A DNA stretch of 63,377 bases from an uncultured Clostridia bacterium (GCA_947632035.1 CANRNR010000002.1:64001-127377); one strand, 5' to 3'. Counted from the stretch's first letter, positions 27,161-35,907 are shown. Notes: generated by a model not told the origin, from the letters alone. Program-made: numbers and translations.

Positions 27161-27168
27161 GAGGAAAC

Positions 27169-27465
27169 ATGGAACAGAACTTATTAACAACTGAACAGGT
27201 AAAAGGTTATTTTCAAGTAAAAGATACTAGGACAATCAAAAAATTTATTAAACAAGGATTAAAGTGTATACCAATAGGAACACGAGATTTTAGGTTCGAT
27301 AAAAAAGATGTTGAAGAATTTGCAGAACATTTAAAAGAATTAGCACAGCAAGAGTTAATAGCTATATATCCAATTAAATCAATTAAGCAAAAGAAAAAAT
27401 CAAAAACTATAAATATTGACTATGAAAAATTACGAATTAACAGAGAATTAAACAAAGTTATATAG
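27169..27465 (+). CDS. Excisionase-like / MerR-type DNA-binding protein
   Basis: 98 residues. The first 60 fit a winged-helix excisionase fold (LLTTEQVKGYFQVKDTRTIKKFIKQGLKCIPIG...FRFDKKDVEEF). A basic C-terminal tail follows. It may be the directionality factor for the integrase, or an early regulator. RBS AGGAGG. Confidence 0.7.
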   Translation: MEQNLLTTEQVKGYFQVKDTRTIKKFIKQGLKCIPIGTRDFRFDKKDVEEFAEHLKELAQQELIAIYPIKSIKQKKKSKTINIDYEKLRINRELNKVI

Positions 27466-27481
27466 AAAGGAGCTGAAAAAA

Positions 27482-27592
27482 ATGAAGGAGAAAATAAAAG
27501 AAATATTAAGCGATATGGCAAAAATAACATTCTTATGTGGCACACTAACAGGACTAATGATTGTAGCTAATTTGCTGGCAAATTTAGTTTAA
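27482..27592 (+). CDS. Small membrane peptide (36 aa)
   Basis: AAAGGAGC ribosome binding site and ATG 27482. A polar start KEKIKEILSDMAK is followed by one transmembrane helix (TFLCGTLTGLMIVANLLANL). No family recognised; it sits in the early operon. Confidence 0.6.
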   Translation: MKEKIKEILSDMAKITFLCGTLTGLMIVANLLANLV

Positions 27593-27609
27593 AGAAAGGA
27601 AAAGAACAA

Positions 27610-27738
27610 ATGAGTAGATACCAGGAATTATTAAATGAATGTATTGATTTAGAACAGAACAAACAATTACATAAAGATATGGTTTCAACATTGATCATCA
27701 TGAAAAATAATCTAAAAATTTTGAAAGGAGGAAAATAA
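27610..27738 (+). CDS. Small early phage protein (42 aa)
   Basis: ATG 27610 after AAAGGAAAAG. Helical and soluble-looking. The stop lies two bases before the next gene, whose ribosome binding site (AAAGGAGG) is within its 3' end. Function unknown. Confidence 0.55.
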   Translation: MSRYQELLNECIDLEQNKQLHKDMVSTLIIMKNNLKILKGGK

Positions 27739-27739
27739 A

Positions 27740-28012
27740 ATGTTCAAATTTAACAAAAAGAAGGTTGAGCAAGAGAGCTTATTAAAAGCAAGAACAAGAG
27801 CATTAAGAAATGCAGAAGACGAGATAGAAAATTTAAGACATCTAAGACTTCAAGACGAACATAATAGCACCATTATCATAAAAGAAAATTCAAAAATGCA
27901 TGAATTATTAAGAGACATAGCGGATAGAACAGTTACTTGCCCATTAGGTAGTGAAAAAATTGTTTTAAATAAAATAAAAGAACTAGCCAGAGACTACCAA
28001 TCTAAAAACTAG
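27740..28012 (+). CDS. Early phage protein, coiled coil
   Basis: 90 residues. A basic start and a helical segment with ALRNAEDEIENLRHLRLQ (about 20-45) suggest a coiled coil. RBS AAAGGAGG. No family recognised. Confidence 0.6.
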   Translation: MFKFNKKKVEQESLLKARTRALRNAEDEIENLRHLRLQDEHNSTIIIKENSKMHELLRDIADRTVTCPLGSEKIVLNKIKELARDYQSKN

Positions 28013-28081
28013 TTCTTGAAATTCAAATAAATATATATGAACTCATGTCTACATTATAGCATGAGAGAAAGGAAATTGTCC

Positions 28082-28315
28082 ATGAAAAATTTGGGAATTG
28101 TAAGAAAACTTGACGATTTAGGAAGAATAGTTATTCCAAAAGAAACCAGAGACCTCTTACATATAAATGAAGGAGACGCTCTAGAAATATGGATTAATGG
28201 TTCAGATATAGTCTTAAAGAAACATAAAACAGTAATATGCAAAAACTGTGAGCAATTTATAGAAGAACACGATGTGTTTTGCAGATATTGCGGAACGAAA
28301 ATAAGGGAGGAATAG
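28082..28315 (+). CDS. AbrB/SpoVT-type regulator with C-terminal zinc ribbon
   Basis: 77 residues from ATG 28082 (AAAGGA upstream; the earlier ATG at 28037 has no site and lies in a CTCATG/CATGAG hairpin). Residues 1-48 are the swapped-hairpin AbrB domain (GIVRKLDDLGRIVIPKETRDLL...GDALEIW). Residues 52-74 add a C-x2-C...C-x2-C ribbon (CKNCEQ, CRYCG). Probably a DNA-binding transition-state-type regulator adapted by the phage. Confidence 0.88.
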   Translation: MKNLGIVRKLDDLGRIVIPKETRDLLHINEGDALEIWINGSDIVLKKHKTVICKNCEQFIEEHDVFCRYCGTKIREE

Positions 28316-28318
28316 AGT

Positions 28319-28465
28319 ATGGCAAATAAAACATTAGATGAATTAAAAAGCGATTATTTTTTTCTACAAATGAAAGATGTATGGGATGCCGAAGATTATA
28401 GATACGAAGATAGATTAAGGCAACAAATAAGAGAAAAGGAGGAAGAACTAAAATGCAAGATTTAA
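28319..28465 (+). CDS. Small phage protein (48 aa)
   Basis: ATG 28319 with AAGGGAGG. Acidic, helical, with DVWDAEDYRYEDRLRQQIREKEEE. It overlaps the DUF1351 gene by 13 bases. Function unknown. Confidence 0.6.
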   Translation: MANKTLDELKSDYFFLQMKDVWDAEDYRYEDRLRQQIREKEEELKCKI

Positions 28466-29259
28466 TAATTATAAAACAACTTCCTCAAATAGAATCACAT
28501 TTGAAAGAGTTGTCAACAGAAATAGATAAAAAGGTAGAAAACGCAAAAGGATTAATTTGCACAGAGGAAAACGTAAAAACAATAAAACAAGTAAGAGCTG
28601 ATTTAAATAGAGAATTTAAAGAAGTTGAACAACAAAGAAAAAGAGTAAAAGAAGAAGTATTAGCACCATATTTGCAATTTGAAGACATATATAAGCAATA
28701 TATTTCAGACAAATACAATAGTGCTGATAATGATTTAAAAGAAAAAATAGACAGCGTAGAAAAAGAATTGAAATCTAAAAAAGAACAAGAAATAAAAGAG
28801 TATTTTGATGAATACAAAGTAGCCAATAATATAGATTTTATTACTTTTGAACAAGCAAAAATAAATATAACTTTAACTGCTAGTATGAAAAGTCTAAAAG
28901 AACAAGTTAAATTATTTATAGATAAAATAGTTGATGATTTAAAACTAATAGAAACACAAGAGCATAAGGCTGAAATATTGGTTGAATATAAACAAAGTTT
29001 AAGAATAAGTAATGCAATAACAACAGTAACAAATAGATTTAAAGCAATAGAAGAAGAAAAGAAAAAACAAGAAGAACTTGTTGCAGAACTTAGTAAATCG
29101 GTAATTATGACAAAAGAAGAAAAAACAGAGATATTGCAAGCACCAATTAAAGAAAATCAAGAAGAAATATTAACTTTAAGATTTACTGTAAAAGCAACAA
29201 AAACTAAACTAAAACAATTAAAAGAATTTTTAATAAATGGAGGATACGAATATGAGTAA
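28453..29259 (+). CDS. DUF1351 family phage protein
   Basis: 268 residues, largely coiled coil (about 5-115 and 180-215), ending with LRFTVKATKTKLKQLKEFLINGGYEYE, the conserved DUF1351 terminus. It is normally found directly before a Bet/RecT gene, as here, and is thought to assist single-strand annealing. Confidence 0.85.
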   Translation: MQDLIIIKQLPQIESHLKELSTEIDKKVENAKGLICTEENVKTIKQVRADLNREFKEVEQQRKRVKEEVLAPYLQFEDIYKQYISDKYNSADNDLKEKIDSVEKELKSKKEQEIKEYFDEYKVANNIDFITFEQAKINITLTASMKSLKEQVKLFIDKIVDDLKLIETQEHKAEILVEYKQSLRISNAITTVTNRFKAIEEEKKKQEELVAELSKSVIMTKEEKTEILQAPIKENQEEILTLRFTVKATKTKLKQLKEFLINGGYEYE

Positions 29260-29938
29260 TGAAGTTAATCAAAACAAACAAGAAATAACAGTTAAATACG
29301 ATATAGACGGACAAGAAATAAAATTAACACCAAAAATAGTGCAAGAATATATAGTTGGTTCTGATGTACCAATTACAAATCAAGAATTTAAATTATTTAC
29401 AGAACTATGCAAAGTAAGGAAGTTAAATCCATTTTTGAGGGAAGCATATTTAATTAAATACAAAGCAGGTACACCAGCACAATTAGTTGTAGGTAAGGAT
29501 GCAATTCTAAAAAGAGCTGTTCTAAATCCAAATTATGATGGAATGGAAAGTGGAATTATAGTTAAAAAGACTGATGGAAGTATAGAAGAAAGGCAAGGCA
29601 CATTTAGACTAGGAGAAGAAGAACTTGTTGGTGGTTGGGCTAGAGTATATAGAAAAGATTGGTCTCATTCAATTTATTCTAGCGTAAGTTTTAATGAGGT
29701 AGCTCAAAAAACTGGACAAGGTACATTAAATTCTAATTGGGGAAGCAAAGGAGCTACAATGGTTGAAAAGGTTGCTAAAGTAAGAGCATTAAGAGAAACA
29801 TTTGTTGAAGATTTAGCTGGAATGTATGAAGCAGAAGAAATGCAACAAGAAATTCCAGAACAACAAGACATAATAGAAGTACAAGCAGATGTAGAAGAAC
29901 AAGAAGATACAAAAGAGGTATCAATGAATGAACTATAA
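29252..29938 (+). CDS. bet: Bet/RecT-type single-strand annealing protein
   Basis: 228 residues from ATG 29252 (AATGGAGGAT upstream), overlapping DUF1351 by 8 bases. Core motifs CKVRKLNPFLREAYLIKY, LVVGKDAILKRA and EKVAKVRALRETFVEDLAGMY are those of the Bet branch. It anneals homologous single strands during phage recombination. The C-terminus is Glu/Gln-rich. Confidence 0.93.
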   Translation: MSNEVNQNKQEITVKYDIDGQEIKLTPKIVQEYIVGSDVPITNQEFKLFTELCKVRKLNPFLREAYLIKYKAGTPAQLVVGKDAILKRAVLNPNYDGMESGIIVKKTDGSIEERQGTFRLGEEELVGGWARVYRKDWSHSIYSSVSFNEVAQKTGQGTLNSNWGSKGATMVEKVAKVRALRETFVEDLAGMYEAEEMQQEIPEQQDIIEVQADVEEQEDTKEVSMNEL

Positions 29939-30563
29939 AATCATATCAAGTTGTAGTACAGGAAACGCAACAATAATCAAAGATATTATTTTAATTGATT
30001 GTGGAATTACTTTTAGAAAATTAGAAAGATATTATAAGAAATTAAAAATAGTGTTATTAACACATATACATTCAGATCATTTTAAAAAAGAAACTATAAA
30101 AAAACTAGCGGAAGAAAGACCAACATTAAGATTTGCGTGTTGTGAATGGCTATTAAAGCCTTTGCTTGAATGTGGGGTGGCTAGAAAAAATATAGATGTA
30201 TTACATATTGGAATTAAATATGACTACAAATTATTTAAAATTATGCCAATAAAATTATATCATGATGTACCACAATGTGGTTACAGAATATTATTTAATG
30301 ATTATAAAGTAATTTATATAACTGATACAAAAACAGTTGAAGGTATAAGTGCTAAAAATTATGATTTATACCTTATTGAAGGTAATTATGACGAAGATGA
30401 AATTAAGGAAAGAATTAAGCAAAAACAACAAGAATGTAAATATGTTTATGAATTTAGAACACAAGATAGTCATTTAAGCAAGCAGCAAGCAAGTGAGTTT
30501 TTATTAAACAATATGGGAGAAAAATCAGAATATGTGTTTATGCATGAACATGTAGAAAGGTAA
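29928..30563 (+). CDS. MBL-fold metallohydrolase
   Basis: 211 residues, overlapping bet by 11 bases. The metal-binding motif LLTHIHSDHFKK (about 42-53) is intact, with a second-ligand Asp in IYITDTK and a C-terminal His (MHEHVER). Such phage MBL proteins accompany recombination genes and may be nucleases of the YycJ/WalJ type. The SSCSTGNATII start fits that group. Confidence 0.85.
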   Translation: MNYKIISSCSTGNATIIKDIILIDCGITFRKLERYYKKLKIVLLTHIHSDHFKKETIKKLAEERPTLRFACCEWLLKPLLECGVARKNIDVLHIGIKYDYKLFKIMPIKLYHDVPQCGYRILFNDYKVIYITDTKTVEGISAKNYDLYLIEGNYDEDEIKERIKQKQQECKYVYEFRTQDSHLSKQQASEFLLNNMGEKSEYVFMHEHVER

Positions 30564-30567
30564 ATTT

Positions 30568-31095
30568 ATGCAAACAACAGCAAAAATAACAGACATTAAT
30601 ATAGATTATAACACAAATAAACCAAAAATAAGCTTACTTTTAGATACAAATGAATTAGATACTATTGAAGAATTAAAAAATGAAGATAAGCTAAATATAG
30701 ACTTAAAAAAGTATAGACAAAAGAGAAGTTTAGATGCTAATGCTTATTGTTGGGTGCTTTGCGACAAAATTGCAAAAACAATAGGCAATTCAACTAAAGA
30801 AGATATATACAAAGAAGCAATAAGTTATGTTGGAACTTTTGAACCATTAATAGTAGAAGAAAGAGCATTCGACAAATTTAAAGAGGTTTGGGAAAAGCAA
30901 GGACTAGGATACTTGGTTAAAGAAAATACTAGAAAAGATAAGTGCGTAAAAGTATTTTGTTATTATGGTTCAAGCTCTTATGATAGTAAAGAAATGTCTA
31001 TTCTAATTGAATTTTTAATAAATGAAGCAAAAGAGTTAGGAATAGAAACAATGCCAGAAGGAGAATTAAAAAGTCTATTGGAGCAATGGCACTAA
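30568..31095 (+). CDS. Phage recombination-module protein (NinB-like)
   Basis: 175 residues. KKYRQKRSLDANAYCWVLCDKIA (about 46-70) is typical of phage proteins that follow Bet/RecT in Firmicutes phages and are loosely similar to NinB. The C-terminal region contains FCYYGSSSYDSKEM and a helical MPEGELKSLLEQW end. Assignment rests on this motif and on context. Confidence 0.6.
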   Translation: MQTTAKITDINIDYNTNKPKISLLLDTNELDTIEELKNEDKLNIDLKKYRQKRSLDANAYCWVLCDKIAKTIGNSTKEDIYKEAISYVGTFEPLIVEERAFDKFKEVWEKQGLGYLVKENTRKDKCVKVFCYYGSSSYDSKEMSILIEFLINEAKELGIETMPEGELKSLLEQWH

Positions 31096-31130
31096 TAGAT
31101 GTTGCAAGTAAGGAATCCTTTTAAACAAAA

Positions 31131-31448
31131 TTGCAAATTATTAGTGCCATAAAGCCCTTTGAAATGGAAGTAGCTGATTTAATGAGTATAGATTATAGTG
31201 GTTTTGCATTTCCAAAAAATGCAAGGATTAAAAATAAAAAGCTAATAGATGATAAGAAACATGATTGTGAATATTGCGGTAAAAAGAATTGCTGGACCAA
31301 TACTCATCACATAAAAAGTAAAGGTTCAGGTGGAAATGATACAGAAGATAATTTAATTGAATTATGTGGAGCTTGTCATAGGTTGGTACATGATGGAATT
31401 ATCGAAAAAGAGAAATTATTAAAAATTATAAAAAATAGGAGGAAATGA
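31131..31448 (+). CDS. HNH endonuclease-like phage protein
   Basis: Up to 105 residues. The start is uncertain: TTG 31131, or ATG at 31164 or 31182. The CEYCGKK...WTNTHHIKSKGSGGNDTEDNLIELCGACHRLVH core has two CxxC knuckles and the HH...N...H catalytic set of a small HNH nuclease. A 17-codon frame from ATG 31099 overlaps its start and may be translationally coupled. It lies in the replication/recombination module. Confidence 0.8.
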   Translation: MQIISAIKPFEMEVADLMSIDYSGFAFPKNARIKNKKLIDDKKHDCEYCGKKNCWTNTHHIKSKGSGGNDTEDNLIELCGACHRLVHDGIIEKEKLLKIIKNRRK

Positions 31449-31450
31449 AA

Positions 31451-31948
31451 ATGGTTTTATTAACAATATTTTTAGAAATTATATTATTAGGATTTATGGT
31501 TTTATTCTTTTATTTAGCAGAAGAAAACTATCAACATGAAATTTTATTTGGAGGAATCGCAGTAGTTTTATTGTTAGCATTGTTTATAGTGCCATTATCA
31601 ATATCAATATTTCATGGCTATATTGATTATGTAGAGAGCAACGATAGAGATAAAGCTAGAATAACAGCAGTAACTCAAGAACAAGATTTGTTTAAAACAT
31701 ACTATAAAGTAGAGGTTGAATATCTAACTAATACGCCTACACAAAGTGGAATGATTACAAATTATAACATAGAAAAAGATACATTTTACTGCTACATAAC
31801 AGATACCGAGCTAGTTAATAAATTAAAAGAAAATATGTATAAAGAATTATGGATAATTTCAGGATACAAAGGTGGCTATGAGAACTATAAGGATTTTGGA
31901 AGTAAATTAATTAAAGATATAGAGTTTATAGAAGAAGATAAAAAATAA
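31451..31948 (+). CDS. Membrane protein of the early region, unknown
   Basis: 165 residues from ATG 31451 (AGGAGG seven bases upstream). Two transmembrane segments (about 3-22 and 31-55) precede a soluble C-terminal domain. No family recognised. A strong terminator follows. Confidence 0.65.
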   Translation: MVLLTIFLEIILLGFMVLFFYLAEENYQHEILFGGIAVVLLLALFIVPLSISIFHGYIDYVESNDRDKARITAVTQEQDLFKTYYKVEVEYLTNTPTQSGMITNYNIEKDTFYCYITDTELVNKLKENMYKELWIISGYKGGYENYKDFGSKLIKDIEFIEEDKK

Positions 31949-31953
31949 ACAAC

Positions 31954-31986
31954 TAGGGCTAGACAAAAATCTAGCCCTTATATTTT
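31954..31986 (+). terminator. Terminator inside the early region
   Basis: AGGGCTAGA-CAAAAA-TCTAGCCCT nine-bp perfect stem followed by a T-rich run. It divides the recombination genes from the replication genes. Confidence 0.85.
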
Positions 31987-32001
31987 ACGAAAGGAGAAAC
32001 T

Positions 32002-32581
32002 ATGGAAGGCTGGATTAATATTCATAGACAAATTAAAGAAAATTGGATTTGGAAAAGTGAAGAACCTTTCGATAAACGAAGTGCTTGGATTGATTTATTA
32101 TTAACAGTAAATCATAAAAACAAAAAAATACCATTTGAAAATGGATTTATAGAGATAGAAAGAGGACAAACATTAACATCAATAAAACAATTATCAGAAA
32201 GATGGAAATGGTCAAGACATAAAGTAAGTGATTTTTTAGACCAACTAGAAAGGGACACAATGATAGTACAAGTTAGGGACACAAGAAAAACTCTTGTAAG
32301 TATTGTAAATTACGACAAATATCAAGCACAGATTAATAATAAGGACATAGTTTCGGACATACTTCGGGACAGACTTGGGACATACTAGGGACACAAACAA
32401 TAATGAGAATAATAATATTTATTATTCATCTTTATTTAATAAATATAAAGAGCGAATCGTTGGAAAAAAATTTGGAGAAAGAATAAAAGCAGTAGGAGAA
32501 TGTAAGCAAGAAGAACAGTATAGTTTGTTGACCTATGAGCAACAAGACAAATTATTTAAAGAGTTATTGTGTCTAAAATAA
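32002..32581 (+). CDS. Phage replisome organiser (DnaD-like N-terminus), frame continues past a CGG codon by +1
   Basis: The first 121 codons encode the replisome-organiser winged helix (WINIHRQIKENWIW, SAWIDLLLTVNHK, GQTLTSIKQLSERWKWSRHKV, NYDKYQ). Codon 122 is CGG (32365-32367) and frame 0 stops six codons later. Skipping the C joins SDIL-G-TDLGHTRDTNNNENNN to a downstream frame of 71 codons that has no start or ribosome binding site of its own, ending at 32581 (192 residues). The DTNNNENN linker is characteristic of these proteins. It would load the replicative helicase at the phage origin. Confidence 0.85.
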
Positions 32582-32598
32582 AGGAGAGTGATTAACAA

Positions 32599-32931
32599 AT
32601 GATTACAGAAATGACAAGACAATTAAGCTTTGAAGATATAAAACCTAAAAGATTAACGAGATATATGCAATTATTAGCAATTATAGGCAATAAAGAAATG
32701 ACAGCTAGAGAAGTAGAAACAATTAGAAGCAAAACATATGCACCAAGAAGATTTGATATGAACTGTACTAGACCACGCTTAACAGAACTTGTAAATGAAT
32801 ATCATGAGCTTATAGAGTGTGGAATAAGAAAAGACGAAGAAACAGGAAAGTCAGTAGCAGTATATAGAAGAGCAACGGAACAAGAAAAAATAAAATTAGA
32901 TAATATGGAGCATATTCCGTATTTAGATTAG
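32599..32931 (+). CDS. Phage DNA-binding protein, winged-helix-like
   Basis: 110 residues, RBS AAAGGAGAG. LTRYMQLLAIIGNKEMTAREV followed by RPRLTELVNEYHELIECG reads as a small helix-turn-helix controlling or assisting replication. No exact family assigned. Confidence 0.55.
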   Translation: MITEMTRQLSFEDIKPKRLTRYMQLLAIIGNKEMTAREVETIRSKTYAPRRFDMNCTRPRLTELVNEYHELIECGIRKDEETGKSVAVYRRATEQEKIKLDNMEHIPYLD

Positions 32932-32943
32932 GAGGAAATTAAA

Positions 32944-33240
32944 GTGATAATAGTAAGTCAAGAAAAAACAGAAGCTATAAATTTTGATAATATAGTTAGA
33001 CTATCTGTTTCACCAAATACATCAGGACAATTTTTAATAGAAGTACATAATTTTTGTGATGATTTTGAAACAGTAATAGGTATCTATGAAACCGAAGAAA
33101 GAGCAAAAGAAGTATTGCAGGAAATAATAAATAATTATGCTAATTCACAAATTGTAAAATTACCTAATATGCAGTACGAAAAATCAATTTCTAGTAAACA
33201 ATTAGCAAAATTTATGTGTTATGAAATGCCAGAGGAATAG
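32944..33240 (+). CDS. Hypothetical phage protein
   Basis: 98 residues from GTG 32944 (GGAGGAAATT upstream). Beta-rich first half, helical second half (EERAKEVLQEIINNYAN). It resembles small phage proteins with a PH-like fold, but I do not assign a family. Confidence 0.6.
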   Translation: MIIVSQEKTEAINFDNIVRLSVSPNTSGQFLIEVHNFCDDFETVIGIYETEERAKEVLQEIINNYANSQIVKLPNMQYEKSISSKQLAKFMCYEMPEE

Positions 33241-33243
33241 CTT

Positions 33244-33423
33244 ATGTTAATAGATAGATGTAAAAAAGCAATAGAAAGTGGTAGGTGCTTAGGGTGTACT
33301 GCTTTAGAAGACAAAAATTTTGTTGGAAATCCAAATTGCAAGTTTGGACAAGCACCTACAGCACAGGAAAGTATAAATAAAATATGGAACAATTTAGGGA
33401 TACAGGAGAAGATAGAATTATGA
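33244..33423 (+). CDS. Small Cys-containing phage protein (59 aa)
   Basis: ATG 33244 shortly after the previous stop. Contains CKKAIESGRCLGCTALEDKN, possibly a partial metal site. Its stop overlaps the DUF1064 ATG (TTATGA). Function unknown. Confidence 0.6.
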   Translation: MLIDRCKKAIESGRCLGCTALEDKNFVGNPNCKFGQAPTAQESINKIWNNLGIQEKIEL

Positions 33424-33752
33424 GTAAATATGGAAATAAAAAAGTACAAATTGATAGATATGTTTTTGATAGTCAATTAGAAGGTCGTAGGTATAGAGAA
33501 TTAGCTCTATTAGAAAGAGCAGGAGAAATTAAAAATTTGAGATTACAAGTTCCATTTTTGTTACAAGAAAGTTTTAAAAAGAATGGTAAAACATATAGAA
33601 AAATAGAGTACATAGCAGATTTCGTTTATGAAGAAAAAGGACAAACTATTGTAGAAGATACAAAAGGAATGAAAACAGATGTATTCAAGCTAAAACAGAA
33701 GTTATTTGAGTACAAATATCCAAACTTAACAATTAAAGAAATTAAAGATTAA
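33420..33752 (+). CDS. DUF1064 family phage protein (nuclease-like)
   Basis: 110 residues from ATG 33420. SKYGNKKVQIDRYVFDSQLEGRRYREL, ADFVYEEKGQTIVEDTKGMKT and the basic C-terminus are the DUF1064 pattern, a PD-(D/E)XK-like fold with E, D and E-x-TK positions visible. In phages it often takes the place of a Holliday-junction or branch endonuclease. Confidence 0.88.
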   Translation: MSKYGNKKVQIDRYVFDSQLEGRRYRELALLERAGEIKNLRLQVPFLLQESFKKNGKTYRKIEYIADFVYEEKGQTIVEDTKGMKTDVFKLKQKLFEYKYPNLTIKEIKD

Positions 33753-33800
33753 CGCTTTGAAAACTTAATCAAAAGTAATTGTAGAACTGGAGGAGATATA

Positions 33801-34211
33801 GTGGAAAATAAAATTGAAGTTGGAGAAGTTTGGAGAGATATAAAGGGATATGAGGGCCTATATCAAGTTAGCAATTTAGGAAAGATTAGGAGTTTAAGAT
33901 GTTGGACAGGGCGAATATATCTTGTTAGAAATAAAATTTTAAATCCTAGTAAAAATCAAAAAGGATATTTACAAGTCCAATTATGTAAAAATGGCAAAAG
34001 GAAACAATGCTTAGTACATAGAGTTGTTGCAGAAATTTTTATTCCACATTATGATGAAAAACAAGACATAGTAAATCACATTGATGGTAACAAATTAAAT
34101 AATATAGTAGAAAATTTAGAATGGTGTACTCAAAAACAAAATGTTCAACATGCGATAAAAAATAATTTATTTAAACCAAACAAAAACAACTTAAAATGTG
34201 TGGAGGTGTAA
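33801..34211 (+). CDS. NUMOD4-HNH homing-type endonuclease
   Basis: 136 residues from GTG 33801 (GGAGGAG upstream). NUMOD4 start [24 protein letters not shown], then the HNH_3 core [12 protein letters not shown]...[24 protein letters not shown] with its H-N-N residues. A free-standing selfish nuclease, probably a late insertion between DUF1064 and the small-ORF block. Confidence 0.92.
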   Translation: MENKIEVGEVWRDIKGYEGLYQVSNLGKIRSLRCWTGRIYLVRNKILNPSKNQKGYLQVQLCKNGKRKQCLVHRVVAEIFIPHYDEKQDIVNHIDGNKLNNIVENLEWCTQKQNVQHAIKNNLFKPNKNNLKCVEV

Positions 34212-34216
34212 AATAA

Positions 34217-34540
34217 ATGATTAGTAAAGAAGAAATAGAAAAAGCAAAAAAACATTTAAAAAAATTTTGTGAGTATGATGATAATTTATTTTTACAAGAT
34301 GAAATATTATATGAATATCAAGATGATATAGAAACACTTTTACAATACTTAGACCAATTAGAGCTAGAAAATAAAGCATTGAAAGGTGCCTTAAGTAATG
34401 AATTAGATAGAGATAAAAAAACTTGTTTTTACGAAGATGGTAATACTGGCAAATGTTTAGGTTATTCCAATGTAAATGATGATGAACCTTGTGAATATTG
34501 TAAAAGCTGTGAAGCATTAAGTATAAAAGGAGATGATTAA
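34217..34540 (+). CDS. Hypothetical phage protein with Cys cluster
   Basis: 107 residues. MISKEEIEKAKKHLKKF start, helical middle with LLQYLDQLELENKALKGAL, and a C-terminal cluster CFYEDG...CLGY...CEYCKSC. It shares its N-terminal pattern with the next gene, suggesting paralogues. Function unknown. Confidence 0.6.
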   Translation: MISKEEIEKAKKHLKKFCEYDDNLFLQDEILYEYQDDIETLLQYLDQLELENKALKGALSNELDRDKKTCFYEDGNTGKCLGYSNVNDDEPCEYCKSCEALSIKGDD

Positions 34541-34541
34541 A

Positions 34542-34895
34542 TTGTTAAACAAGGAAGAGATAGAAAAAGCAAATAGGATATGTAAAAGAAGAATAAATGA
34601 ATTAAAATTAAATTATGCAATAACAAATGAAGATTTAAAAGCAATAGAAATACTTTTACAATATCAAAACCAACTAGAGAAAGAAAATAATAAGCAAAAT
34701 AAAATGATAGATGAAATGGCTAGTTATATAAGTAATTTAGATGTAGATGAAGATATATGTAAAAAGGTAAAGATATCTCATTGTGCTGATGAAACTTCTG
34801 TACCAGCAAGTTATTGTATTGAATGTATAAAACAATATTTTGAAAAGAAAGTAGGTAAAATTAAATGTGTGAATTATGTGAACAACATAAAATAA
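34542..34895 (+). CDS. Hypothetical phage protein, paralogue of the previous gene
   Basis: 117 residues from TTG 34542 (AAAGGAG nine bases upstream; the ATG at 34533 would touch the ribosome binding site). LLNKEEIEKANRICKRRI and ILLQYQNQLEKENNKQ mirror 34217-34540. Cys residues near the C-terminus (CIECIKQYF). Confidence 0.55.
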   Translation: MLNKEEIEKANRICKRRINELKLNYAITNEDLKAIEILLQYQNQLEKENNKQNKMIDEMASYISNLDVDEDICKKVKISHCADETSVPASYCIECIKQYFEKKVGKIKCVNYVNNIK

Positions 34896-35119
34896 TTTCA
34901 ACAAGAAAATGGAAGAAAACAGCTGGTTATGAACCTGAAATAAATAGTAATTGTTATAAAGATTGGGTAAATCAAAAAGCTTTTGAACAATTAGAAATGT
35001 TTATTTTAAAAGGTAAAAATGATAAAAAAGCAGGATTAATGATAAATACAATAAGTGGTGCAAGATATATAGATATAAATTATTGTCCAATGTGTGGAAG
35101 AAAGTTAGAGGGAGAATGA
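34865..35119 (+). CDS. Small zinc-ribbon-like phage protein
   Basis: 84 residues, overlapping its neighbour by 31 bases. N-terminal CELC and C-terminal CPMCGRKL could bind one zinc. No family recognised. Confidence 0.6.
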   Translation: MCELCEQHKIISTRKWKKTAGYEPEINSNCYKDWVNQKAFEQLEMFILKGKNDKKAGLMINTISGARYIDINYCPMCGRKLEGE

Positions 35120-35433
35120 TGTTAAAAATAAAAGATGATGTAGATTTAAAAGAGCTAGAAAAGTTTGGATTTAAACCTAAATATGATGAAGATACAGGAA
35201 AAATAATTAGATATATTTATTTAAAACAAATAGTTAGAAAAACGGAAAGAACTGAAAAAGAATATATAGAAGCATTAGAAATAAAATTGATAAATGATAT
35301 AAAAGATTATGGAGATTTTTTTAGACAACGAGAAGTTTCATATTGGAAATTAAATCAACTTGAATTTAATACCCTAGATGTTATTTATGACTTAATTAAA
35401 GCAGATTTAGTAGAGAAAGTTGAGGAAAAATAA
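35116..35433 (+). CDS. Hypothetical phage protein
   Basis: 105 residues from ATG 35116 (GAGGGAG upstream), overlapping the previous stop. Mixed alpha/beta start with FGFKPKYDEDTGKIIRYIY, helical end. Function unknown. Confidence 0.6.
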   Translation: MMLKIKDDVDLKELEKFGFKPKYDEDTGKIIRYIYLKQIVRKTERTEKEYIEALEIKLINDIKDYGDFFRQREVSYWKLNQLEFNTLDVIYDLIKADLVEKVEEK

Positions 35434-35595
35434 ATGGAAGAAAATAAAATAAAAAAGAAAATATTTCAATTTATTATAACTATTGTATTTTTAATAATAT
35501 TTAAACTATTTTTAAATAATTTTTTTGGAGGTTTATTTGCAGCTATATTTATAACTATAAGTTGGTTATGGATAGATGACCTTTATTCAGAATAA
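35434..35595 (+). CDS. Small membrane protein (53 aa)
   Basis: ATG 35434, GAGGAAAAATAA upstream. Basic start and two hydrophobic stretches (IFQFIITIVFLIIFKLFL and GGLFAAIFITISWLW). Function unknown. Confidence 0.55.
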   Translation: MEENKIKKKIFQFIITIVFLIIFKLFLNNFFGGLFAAIFITISWLWIDDLYSE

Positions 35596-35610
35596 AAAAG
35601 GAGAAAAAAT

Positions 35611-35793
35611 ATGATAACAATTATAAGAAAACCAGAAGAAGTATATAAAGAAGCTTATGAAAAATTAAAGTTTAAACATGAATGTTATGAATTATTAATT
35701 GATAAATCACAAGAAAAAGTAAAAAAATTAGAAGAAGAAAATGATGCTTATAAAATTCTATTAAAAAATAAATTGAACAAGGAGGAAAAATAA
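35611..35793 (+). CDS. Small coiled-coil phage protein (60 aa)
   Basis: AAAGGAG before ATG 35611. Almost wholly helical (LKFKHECYELLIDKSQEKVKKLEEE). Function unknown. Confidence 0.5.
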   Translation: MITIIRKPEEVYKEAYEKLKFKHECYELLIDKSQEKVKKLEEENDAYKILLKNKLNKEEK

Positions 35794-35907
35794 ATGTTCA
35801 TTGAGTGGATGGATAGAGTTAGCTTAGATGGATATGATGCAGAAGAATATTTAATGCATGAAAGATTAGAAAAATTTTTTAGTAAGGAAAAAAACAATGA
35901 TAAATAA
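35794..35907 (+). CDS. Very small phage protein (37 aa)
   Basis: ATG 35794 with AAGGAGG ten bases upstream. Contains EWMDRVSLDGYDAEEYLMHERLEKF. It overlaps the next gene by 11 bases. Function unknown. Confidence 0.5.
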   Translation: MFIEWMDRVSLDGYDAEEYLMHERLEKFFSKEKNNDK

